This document shows, piece after piece, positions 15,633 through 22,538 of a stretch of 37,550 nt of DNA. Source of the DNA: Reyranellaceae bacterium. Its GTDB lineage: Bacteria > Pseudomonadota > Alphaproteobacteria > Reyranellales > Reyranellaceae. Both the position numbers and the translations under genes were made by a program. The notes under the pieces were generated by a model. The model worked only from the letters and a program-made list of their open reading frames with translations. It had not been told where the DNA came from and did no database searches. How positions within the stretch are numbered: position 1 is the stretch's first letter; every line of letters starts with the position of its first letter. The stretch is from the NCBI GenBank assembly GCA_022844045.1, contig JALHMM010000063.1, positions 1 to 37,550 of the forward strand. Reading direction: 5' to 3'.

Positions 15633-16832
15633 CTAAAGCCCCAGCACCATCTTGGAGATGACGTTCTTCTGGATCTCGTTCGAGCCGCCGTAAATGGTGG
15701 TCTTCCGCACGTTGAAATAGCGCGGCGCCGCGAGGTGGGCGTAGTCGGGGCCGATCGGCTCCTCGTTGGCGCCGTGCCACAGCAGCGCCGGCTGGTACGG
15801 CATGGCGTAGTAGCCCACCGCCTCGACCGCGAGCTCGGTGATGCGCTGCTGGATCTCAGAGCCGCGGATCTTGAGGAACGAGACCTCCGGTCCCGGCGCG
15901 CCGCCGGCGGCCATGCTCGAAAGCGCGCGCAGCTCGGTGTACTCCAGCGCCGTCACCTGGATCTCCAGATCGGCGATCTTCTCGCGGAACGAGGCGTCGT
16001 CGATCAGCTTCTTGCCGGCGCCGTCGTTCTCCGACGCGGCCATCTTCTTCAGGCTTTCGACGCCGCGCTTGGACTGCGGGATCGCGGCGATACCCAGGCG
16101 CTCGTTGGCGAGCAGGAACTTGGCGCAGGTCCAGCCCTCGCCTTCCTTGCCGACGAGGTTCTCGACCGGCACCTTGACGTTGTCGAAGAACACCTCGTTC
16201 ACCTCATGACCGCCATCGGCCATGATGATCGGCTTCACCGTGATGCCCGGCGTCTTCATGTCGATCAGCAGGAAGGAGATGCCCTCCTGCTGCTTGGCCT
16301 CGGCGTTGGTGCGCACGAGACAGAAGATCCAGTCGGCCCAGTGGCCCATGGTGTTCCAGGTCTTCGAGCCGTTGACCACGTAGTGATCGCCCTCGCGCAC
16401 CGCCTTGGTGCGCAGCGAGGCCAGGTCGGAGCCCGAGCCGGGCTCGGAATAGCCCTGGCACCACCACACCTGCGACTCGCGAATGCCCGGCAGGAAGCGC
16501 TGCTTCTGCTCGTCGTTGCCGAAGGTGTAGATCACCGGCCCGACCATCTTACTGCCGAACGGGATGATGCTGGGCGCGTTCATCTCGGCGCAGGTGTTCT
16601 CGAAGATATAGCGCTGCGTGACTGTCCAGCCCGGCCCACCATGCTTCTTCGGCCAGGTGTAGACCAGCCAGCCCTTGCGCCCGAGCGCCTGCTGCCAGCG
16701 CATGTAGTCGTCGCGCTCGAGATGCTTGCCGCCGGCGACTTTCGCGGCGATGTCCTGGGGCAGGTTCTTGGCGACAAAGTCGCGGACCTCGTCGCGAAAC
16801 GCGAGATCATCAGGGGTGAACGCCAGATCCAT
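15633..16832 (-). CDS. acyl-CoA dehydrogenase, large subunit (PimC-like), copy 1
   Basis: A 399-residue paralogue of the gene at 14284. It shares WCQGYSEPGSGSDLASL, the DMKTPGITVKPIIM segment and the terminal IQKNVISKMVLGL, with catalytic Glu244 in LLANERLGIA. The ribosome site GGAGG precedes the ATG. It is the first gene of the operon and divergent from the FAD monooxygenase at 16975. Two large subunits beside one small subunit suggest either two heteromers sharing a partner, or alternative substrates at successive rounds of breakdown. Confidence 0.93.
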   Translation of the reverse strand: MDLAFTPDDLAFRDEVRDFVAKNLPQDIAAKVAGGKHLERDDYMRWQQALGRKGWLVYTWPKKHGGPGWTVTQRYIFENTCAEMNAPSIIPFGSKMVGPVIYTFGNDEQKQRFLPGIRESQVWWCQGYSEPGSGSDLASLRTKAVREGDHYVVNGSKTWNTMGHWADWIFCLVRTNAEAKQQEGISFLLIDMKTPGITVKPIIMADGGHEVNEVFFDNVKVPVENLVGKEGEGWTCAKFLLANERLGIAAIPQSKRGVESLKKMAASENDGAGKKLIDDASFREKIADLEIQVTALEYTELRALSSMAAGGAPGPEVSFLKIRGSEIQQRITELAVEAVGYYAMPYQPALLWHGANEEPIGPDYAHLAAPRYFNVRKTTIYGGSNEIQKNVISKMVLGL

Positions 16833-16974
16833 CGGTCGTCCTCCGCATACGGGCGCGTACCGCGCACCGGCGGTGAAATGACGCCCTGTTCAGGTAGATC
16901 GCGGGCATACTATCCGGCAAGTCGCGACGGGCAAGCCGGACGCGGAACGCTAGTTCGCCATACGGAATGAAACC

Positions 16975-18189
16975 TTGCAGATCGGAATAGTCGGATGCGG
17001 CGTCGCGGGCATGACGGCGGCGATTCTGCTGTCGGAAGCCGGCCACACCGTCACCCTGCTGGAACGCTTCGAGCGGCCGCAACCGCTGGGCGCGGGGCTA
17101 CTGATCCAGCCCACCGGCCTGCGCGTGCTGCAGCGGCTGGGTCTCTACGACGACGCCCTGAAGGCAGGCGCCCGGGTCGAGGGCATCGACGGCCGCTCCG
17201 ATCTCGGCCATAGCGTGCTCGATCTGCGCTATGGCGATCTCGATCGGCGCCTGCATGGGCTGGGCCTGCATCGCGGCGCGCTGTTCACCCTGCTGTTCGA
17301 GCGGCTGAAGCGCGCGCCGGCGACGCTAGTCACTGGCTTCGACGTCGCTTCGATCCGCGGGACCAACATCTCCACCGCCGACAACCGCAAGGCCGGCCCG
17401 TTCGACCTGGTGCTGATCTGCGACGGTGCGCATTCGAGGCTGCGCGGAGGTCTGGCGCCGGCGCACCGCGCGCCTGTCTACGCCTGGGGCTGCTTCTGGG
17501 CGACGCTGCCCGATCCCGAACGGCGCTTCGCCGCCCTGCTGCACCAGCGCTTTCGCGGCAATCGCCACATGGCCGGCGTGCTGCCCGTCGGCGTGGCGCC
17601 GGGCGGTGACAATAACGACGACGTCACCCTGTTCTGGAGCCTGCGGGTTGCCGAGATGAAGGCCGCACGCATGCGCGGCCTGGACTCGCTTAAGGCCGAG
17701 CTGCTCGACATCTGGCCCGACCTCGAGCCGCTGCTGGCCTCGCTGACATCGTTCGACCAATTCAGCGAGGCGACCTATCGCGACGTGGCGATGTCGGGCT
17801 TCCGCCGCGATCGCGTGCTGTTCCTCGGTGATTGCGCGCACGGCATGTCGCCGCAGCTCGGCATGGGCGCCAACCTCGCGCTGGCCGACGCCGCGACCCT
17901 GGCCGGCGCGCTGGCGCGGGCCTCCTCGCTCGACGCCGCGCTCCAGTTGTTCGAGACGACGCGCCGGCGCACGCTCTTGGTCTACAGCTTCGTCAGCCGC
18001 TGGCTGACGCCGTTCTACCAGGGCGACGCGCGGCCGGTCGGCTGGCTGCGCGACCTGACCTTCGGCCCGGCCTGCGCCTTTCCGCCGACGCGGCGCGCGA
18101 TGCTCACCATGCTGTCGGGCACGCGGCGCGACTGGTTCGCGACCTTCCCGATCGGCGACGACGGATTGCCGGAACTTCCCTTGATCTGA
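16975..18189 (+). CDS. FAD-dependent monooxygenase (UbiH/salicylate hydroxylase family)
   Basis: A group A flavin monooxygenase of 404 residues. It begins at the FAD-binding fold MQIGIVGCGVAGMTAAILL (GCGVAG, 7-12) and has the second FAD motif GDCAHGMSPQLGMGAN near 285. The start must be the TTG at 16975, because the frame is closed by TAG at 16951 and no ATG or GTG lies between. Such enzymes hydroxylate aromatic or related ring substrates with NAD(P)H and O2. It is divergent from the dehydrogenase operon. Its last 33 codons recur as an orphan fragment at 19151. Family is firm; substrate unknown. Confidence 0.9.
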   Translation: MQIGIVGCGVAGMTAAILLSEAGHTVTLLERFERPQPLGAGLLIQPTGLRVLQRLGLYDDALKAGARVEGIDGRSDLGHSVLDLRYGDLDRRLHGLGLHRGALFTLLFERLKRAPATLVTGFDVASIRGTNISTADNRKAGPFDLVLICDGAHSRLRGGLAPAHRAPVYAWGCFWATLPDPERRFAALLHQRFRGNRHMAGVLPVGVAPGGDNNDDVTLFWSLRVAEMKAARMRGLDSLKAELLDIWPDLEPLLASLTSFDQFSEATYRDVAMSGFRRDRVLFLGDCAHGMSPQLGMGANLALADAATLAGALARASSLDAALQLFETTRRRTLLVYSFVSRWLTPFYQGDARPVGWLRDLTFGPACAFPPTRRAMLTMLSGTRRDWFATFPIGDDGLPELPLI

Positions 18190-18324
18190 CGCGCGATATC
18201 GTCCCTTCCTCCGGTGGACAAAGCGATCGCGCAGCGCCGATTTAACCGGCATCGGAAGTCATCTGGTACTGTGGCAAGCTCCAGGGCAATTCGTGGCCGA
18301 TGACCAACCGAAGGATCCGTAACC

Positions 18325-19104
18325 ATGGCGAACATGCCGAGGGAACCAGCCGGTTTCCGGACACGCACGCCGCCTGTATTCGAGTCCCCGCGAGACGAGC
18401 GCCGCCACCGCATCGAGCGCCTCGCGGGCACCTGCCGCATCTTCGGCCAACTCGGTTTCTCGGAAGGACTGCTGGGACACCTGACGGTAAGGGACCCGGA
18501 GGATCCGCATCGCTTCTGGGCCAATCCGCTGGGGGTGTCGTTCAAGCGCATACGCGTGTCCGATATCGTGCAGGTGGACCACACGGGCAAGCTGACGTAC
18601 GGCGATATCCCGGTGAATCCCGTCGGCGTGACGCTGCACGCCGCCGTGCATCAGGCCAGACCCGAGGTAGTGGCGGTCTGTCACGCGCACTCGGTCTATG
18701 GCTCCGCGTGGTCGACGTTTGCCCGCCCGGTGGATCCCATCACGCAGGACACGGCTGTGTTCTTCGAGGATCAGGCCATCATCACGGAACCGCGCCTTTC
18801 CTTCGACGCCGAAACCGCCGCGCAATTCGCCGCCGGGTTTGAAGACAAGCGAACCGCCATCCAGTCCGGTCACGGGCTGTTCACGACGGGACTCAGCGTC
18901 GACGAAGCGGCCTGGCGCTTCATCAGTCTGGACAAGGCTTGCCACGTGCAGCTGCTGGCTGCCGCAGCGGGTGAGCCCCGACGCTGGCCCGATGACATGG
19001 CTCGCGGCCTCAAGCGCGCCCTGGGCAGCCCGGAGTTCTCGTGGTCGTCATTCCAGACGCTGTGGGACGATCTGCTGGCCCAAGGGACCGACTTCCTCGA
19101 CTGA
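18325..19104 (+). CDS. class II aldolase/adducin-domain protein
   Basis: A 259-residue protein of the zinc aldolase/adducin family. Two metal-binding histidines lie in VCHAHSVYG (120 and 122) and the third in SGHGLFTTG (183). The N-terminal LAGTCRIFGQLGFSEGLLGH segment is also typical. The usual catalytic Glu before the HxH motif is not obvious (VNPVGVTLHAAV), so an aldol reaction is not assured. It lies between the monooxygenase gene and a duplicate of that gene's tail. Four 60-base lines counted in it gave 58-65% GC, against 68 and 85% for two lines of the monooxygenase gene. Both facts suggest a later insertion. Confidence 0.87.
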   Translation: MANMPREPAGFRTRTPPVFESPRDERRHRIERLAGTCRIFGQLGFSEGLLGHLTVRDPEDPHRFWANPLGVSFKRIRVSDIVQVDHTGKLTYGDIPVNPVGVTLHAAVHQARPEVVAVCHAHSVYGSAWSTFARPVDPITQDTAVFFEDQAIITEPRLSFDAETAAQFAAGFEDKRTAIQSGHGLFTTGLSVDEAAWRFISLDKACHVQLLAAAAGEPRRWPDDMARGLKRALGSPEFSWSSFQTLWDDLLAQGTDFLD

Positions 19105-19150
19105 GCGGGCGCGTGCGGTCAGGCGAGCAGCCCGACAACACGTCGCGATG

Positions 19151-19249
19151 CGGCGCGCGATGCTCACCATGCTCTCGGGTACGCGGCGCTTCTGGTTCGC
19201 GACATTCCCGATCGGCGAGGACGGATTACCGGGACTAGCCCTGATCTGA
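19151..19249 (+). pseudogene. orphan 3' tail of a second FAD monooxygenase gene
   Basis: 33 codons including the stop, homologous to the last 33 codons of the monooxygenase gene (18091-18189). Over 104 aligned bases (18091-18194 versus 19151-19254) I count 11 differences. Six codon changes are silent and four alter the residue, with no indel and the same TGA. The pattern is that of a diverged paralogue once under selection, not a fresh copy. Nothing upstream of 19147 matches. It is the remnant of a tandem paralogue or of a recombination at the gene end. Confidence 0.8.
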
Positions 19250-19268
19250 CGCGCACAGCGTTCTTCCC

Positions 19269-19292
19269 TTCTCCCCGCGAAGGCGGGGAGAA
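19269..19292. repeat. TTCTCCCCGC-GAAG-GCGGGGAGAA hairpin
   Basis: A perfect 10-base stem with a GAAG loop between the monooxygenase-tail remnant and the convergent CoA-transferase stop at 19300. It may end transcription from one or both sides, though no T-run follows. The same sequence is a common short repeat in alphaproteobacterial genomes. Confidence 0.6.
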
Positions 19293-19299
19293 TGAAAAA

Positions 19300-20508
19300 C
19301 TACGCGGCTGAGGCCGGAAACAGCAGCGCCTTTTCGTCCTGCAGCTTCGCGATGTCCGCGTCGCTGAAGCCATACTCCTTCATCACCTCAAGACCGTCGG
19401 CGCCGACGCGCGGGGCGTGGCGGCGGTACTCGGTCTTGGTCTTCTCGAAATCGAGCGGCGAGGCGAAGGTGGTGATCTTGCCCTCGGTGGGATGATCGCG
19501 CTGGGTGAAGAAGCCGGTGGCTGTGAGATGCTCGTCCTCGAGCAGCCCCTCCAGCGTGTTGACCGGCATGGCCGGGATGTCGGCCTCGTCGAACAGCGCG
19601 AGCCATTCCTTGGTCGTGCGGATCTTCAGGATCGAATCGAGCACCTGATAGAGCTCGTCGAAATGCGCCGCGCGCTGGCGCTTGTCGACGAACTTCGGTT
19701 CCTTGGCGAGATCGGGCCGATTGGCCATCTCGAAGAAGCGCTCCCAATGCTTGTCGGTGTAGGGCAGCGCGCAGATGTAGCCGTCCTTGGTCGGGAACGG
19801 GTGGCGGTACTTGTTGATGATGCGGTCATAGCCCATCGTCCCGGTCGGCGGATCGAAGGTGCGGCCGAACAGATGGTCGGTGAGGAAGAACGAGGCCAGG
19901 GTCTCCAGCATCGGCACCTCGATCATCTGCCCCTCGCCGCTTTGCGTGCGGTGATAGAGCGCGCCGAGCACGGCGACGGCGAGATGCAGGCCGGTGGTCT
20001 TGTCGGCGATCAGGCTGGGCATGAACTTTGGCCTGAGCCCGTCGATGCGCGCCTGCAGCGAGGCGGCGCCGCTGGCGCCCTGCACCAGATCGTCGAAGGC
20101 GGGCTTGTGGCCGTAAGGGCCCTTGCGTTTGTAGCCCAGCGAGTAGGCGTAGATGATCCTGCTGTTGATCTTCTTGAGGTCCTCGTAGCCCAGGCCGAGC
20201 CGTTCGATCGCCTGCGGCCGGCTGTTGTGGATGAAGATGTCGGCGGTTTCGATCATCTTCTTCACGACCGTGAGCGCGGCCGGCTTCTTCAGGTCGAGGC
20301 AGATCGAGCGCTTGTTGCGTCCGGCGGCCATGTAGATCGGCCCCATGTCGGGTGAACGGCCCTTGCCGGAGACGCGCAGCAGATCGCCCTCCGGCGGCTC
20401 GATCTTGATCACGTCGGCGCCCATGTCGGCGAGATGCTGCGTCGCGAACGGCCCGAGCAGAACGGCCGTCATGTCGACGATCCTCACCCCGTGCAGCGGC
20501 CCCGGCAT
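19300..20508 (-). CDS. CaiB/BaiF family III CoA-transferase
   Basis: A CoA-transferase of 402 residues with the standard order: N-terminal GVRIVDMTAVLLGPFATQHL and ADVIKIEPPEGD, a small-domain segment, and the catalytic Asp139 in KPAFDDLVQGASG. It would move CoA between carboxylic acids and so activate a substrate without ATP. Its place at the end of a cluster with thioesterases and MaoC genes fits entry of an acid into breakdown. A GGAGG ribosome site is seven bases from the ATG. The upstream gap to the aldo/keto reductase gene is filled by palindrome copy D. Confidence 0.94.
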   Translation of the reverse strand: MPGPLHGVRIVDMTAVLLGPFATQHLADMGADVIKIEPPEGDLLRVSGKGRSPDMGPIYMAAGRNKRSICLDLKKPAALTVVKKMIETADIFIHNSRPQAIERLGLGYEDLKKINSRIIYAYSLGYKRKGPYGHKPAFDDLVQGASGAASLQARIDGLRPKFMPSLIADKTTGLHLAVAVLGALYHRTQSGEGQMIEVPMLETLASFFLTDHLFGRTFDPPTGTMGYDRIINKYRHPFPTKDGYICALPYTDKHWERFFEMANRPDLAKEPKFVDKRQRAAHFDELYQVLDSILKIRTTKEWLALFDEADIPAMPVNTLEGLLEDEHLTATGFFTQRDHPTEGKITTFASPLDFEKTKTEYRRHAPRVGADGLEVMKEYGFSDADIAKLQDEKALLFPASAA

Positions 20509-20528
20509 GTTTCCTCCATATGGTTTTT

Positions 20529-20651
20529 ACCTTCCCCCGGAGGGGGAAGGTGGCGCGGAGCGACGGATGGGGGATGTCGAAGACGGACTCATGCGTTCGT
20601 CTTCAACATCCCCCTTCCGCCCTTCGGGCACCTTCCCCCTCCGGGGGAAGG
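20529..20651. repeat. dispersed palindrome, copy D
   Basis: About 123 bases, ends ACCTTCCCCCGGAGGGGGAA and CCTTCCCCCTCCGGGGGAAG. The left arm carries GGCGCGGAGCGACGG, the right arm CCGCCCTTCGGGC, and the core GAAGACGGACTCATGCGTTC, all in the same orientation as copy A. It occupies most of the gap between the CoA-transferase and aldo/keto reductase genes. Confidence 0.85.
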
Positions 20652-20719
20652 AACGTCATGTACGAACACTGGCGCGACGCGCGCAAGCGACGGCGGCGCA
20701 AGGCCGCCCTGCCCGGGGT

Positions 20720-21628
20720 TCAGCCGTCCAGCGCGGCGATCATGCGGGTTCGCATCGCGGCATCGGGCAGCGCGCCGAAGCCGGCGCGCACGTTGTCGCG
20801 CATGTGGTCGGGCCGACCGGTGCCGGGAATGGCGCAGGTCACGGCCGGATGGCTGAGCACGAACTTCAGCAGGATCTGCGCCCAGCTCGCACACTCGATC
20901 TCCGCCGCCCAGGCGGGCAACGGCTTCTGCATCATCTGGCGGATCAGCCCGCCGCCGCCGAAGGGCTGGTTGACGATGATGGCGATGCCGCGCTCGGCGG
21001 CCAGCGGCAGAAGGCGGCGCTCGGCGGCGCGGTCGTTGAGCGCGTAGTTGAGCTGCACGAAGTCGAGCGCCTCGGCGCGCATCACCGCCTCGAGTTCGTC
21101 ATGCGCCGAGACCTGGTAGTGCGTGACGCCGAGATAGCGCACACGGCCCTCGGCCTTCCAGGCGCGCAAGGTCTGCAGATGCGCGCGCCAGTCGACGAGA
21201 TTGTGCACCTGCATCAGCTCGATGCGCGGACCCGTGCGCAGCAATTCCATCGAACGGCGCATCTGGTCGATGCCGGCCTGCTGGCCCTGGGTCCACACCT
21301 TGGTGGCGACGAAGGCTCTGTCGCGCGCGTTCGCGGCGGCCAGAAGCTCGCCGACCGCCGCCTCGGACGCGCCATACATCGGCGAGCTGTCGATCACCGA
21401 GCCGCCATTCTCGAACAACACGCGCAGCACCTCGCCGAGCGGCCCGCGCCGTTCGGGCGGATGATCGAAGGTCAGCCAGGTGCCAAGGCCGATCACCGGC
21501 AGCATCTCGCCGCTCGAGGGGATGCGGCGGCGCGCCATCGTCGCCTGCGCCGACGCGCGCCCGCCCAGCGCCAGCGACAGCGCGCCGCCGGCCGCCGTTC
21601 GCAGCAGGGTGGCGCGCGAGAGGCTCAT
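20720..21628 (-). CDS. exported aldo/keto reductase
   Basis: A 302-residue aldo/keto reductase. The start is the ATG at 21628, which overlaps the upstream stop by four bases (ATGA), so translation is coupled. An N-terminal signal-like segment, SRATLLRTAAGGALSLALGG then ASA-Q, precedes the barrel; it resembles Tat leaders in shape but has no twin arginine. The catalytic tetrad is complete: Asp80 and Tyr85 (DSSPMYGASE), Lys110 (FVATKVW) and His142 (QVHNLVDW). The C-terminal IPGTGRPDHMRDNVRAG is the NADP site. Export of an NADPH-dependent barrel is unusual and suggests either Tat transport with bound cofactor or a leader that only anchors it. Confidence 0.88.
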   Translation of the reverse strand: MSLSRATLLRTAAGGALSLALGGRASAQATMARRRIPSSGEMLPVIGLGTWLTFDHPPERRGPLGEVLRVLFENGGSVIDSSPMYGASEAAVGELLAAANARDRAFVATKVWTQGQQAGIDQMRRSMELLRTGPRIELMQVHNLVDWRAHLQTLRAWKAEGRVRYLGVTHYQVSAHDELEAVMRAEALDFVQLNYALNDRAAERRLLPLAAERGIAIIVNQPFGGGGLIRQMMQKPLPAWAAEIECASWAQILLKFVLSHPAVTCAIPGTGRPDHMRDNVRAGFGALPDAAMRTRMIAALDG

Positions 21629-22071
21629 GTCGATCTCGCCGGCCGGAACTGTTCGGGCACGCGATCGAGATCGGGCACGCGGAACACGCCGGAGGCGTTG
21701 AGCACGACCTCGCCGTCGCAGACCAGCTCGGTGCGGCAGAAGCAGAAATTGATCGTACGCCGCGAGACGATGGCCTTGCCCTCGAGCCAGTGGCCGAGCT
21801 TGGCGCCGCGCACGAAGTCGCAGTTCAAGGTGATCGTCGGATGCGGCCAACGGATGCCGGTGACGAAGCCGCTGCCGACGCCCATCACCATGTCGGCGAC
21901 GGTGACCAGCAGCCCGCCATGCGCCACGCCCATCGGATTGCCGTGGCGCTCGTCGAGCAGCAGCCCGGCGCGCAGGCCGTCGGGCTCCGGCTTCATCATC
22001 AGCGGGCCGGAGAGCTGCACGAAGCGATCGGGTATCGGAAACTCGACGAAACCCGCGGGGATGCTCTTCAC
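21625..22071 (-). CDS. PaaI-family hotdog thioesterase
   Basis: A 148-residue hotdog protein of the acyl-CoA thioesterase (PaaI/YdiI) group, with the motif HGNPMGVAHGGLLVTVADMVMG (HGG at 51-53, Asp60). The start is the GTG at 22071, inside a GTGA overlap with the stop of the gene upstream. Its own stop overlaps the start of the aldo/keto reductase (ATGA). So three genes are translationally chained. It would release CoA from an acyl- or aroyl-CoA to spare free CoA. Confidence 0.88.
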   Translation of the reverse strand: MKSIPAGFVEFPIPDRFVQLSGPLMMKPEPDGLRAGLLLDERHGNPMGVAHGGLLVTVADMVMGVGSGFVTGIRWPHPTITLNCDFVRGAKLGHWLEGKAIVSRRTINFCFCRTELVCDGEVVLNASGVFRVPDLDRVPEQFRPARST

Positions 22072-22532
22072 AGCGCGCCTCCCGGGGCTTCCATCAGGCG
22101 CGTCATCACCGCGCGCGCCTCGTCCACGATCGGCCGGCCGCGTCCGCTCGCCTTGTCGATCGACACCAGCACGACATGGCCCGTGGCGGCGCAACGTCCC
22201 TCTTGATCGAAGATCGCCTGGCCGATCACCAGCGAGGAGCGCCGCAGCTCGATCAGCCGTGCGCCGGCGCGGATCGTGCCGGGATAGAACATCTGCCGCT
22301 TCAGATCGAGCTCGATATGCGCCACGACGACCTCGGCGCCGGTCAGCACGCGCAGCCCCTTGAGCTGCTCCTGCAGATAGCGAATGCGCGCGTTCTCGAA
22401 GAACGTCACGAAGGCCACGTTGTTGATGTGCCCGTTCGCGTCGACATCGGCGAAACGCAAATGTTCTGTCGTGAGAAAGCCGAACGACGCGATGTCGGCG
22501 AGGTCGATCGCCGGCGGGACAGCCACGTTCAT
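22068..22532 (-). CDS. 4HBT/YbgC-type acyl-CoA thioesterase
   Basis: A 154-residue hotdog thioesterase with the 4-hydroxybenzoyl-CoA thioesterase signature FADVDANGHINNVAFVTFFE, in which Asp31 is the expected catalytic residue. It starts six bases after the MaoC-VOC stop and overlaps the PaaI-like gene by four bases. Two thioesterases of different hotdog subfamilies in a row suggest that two acyl-CoA species are released in the pathway. Confidence 0.9.
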   Translation of the reverse strand: MNVAVPPAIDLADIASFGFLTTEHLRFADVDANGHINNVAFVTFFENARIRYLQEQLKGLRVLTGAEVVVAHIELDLKRQMFYPGTIRAGARLIELRRSSLVIGQAIFDQEGRCAATGHVVLVSIDKASGRGRPIVDEARAVMTRLMEAPGGAL

Positions 22533-22538
22533 CAGAGA

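Noticed and set aside
6968..20651. Repeated elements as a CRISPR array
   Set aside because: The copies are kilobases apart, palindromic and without regular spacers.
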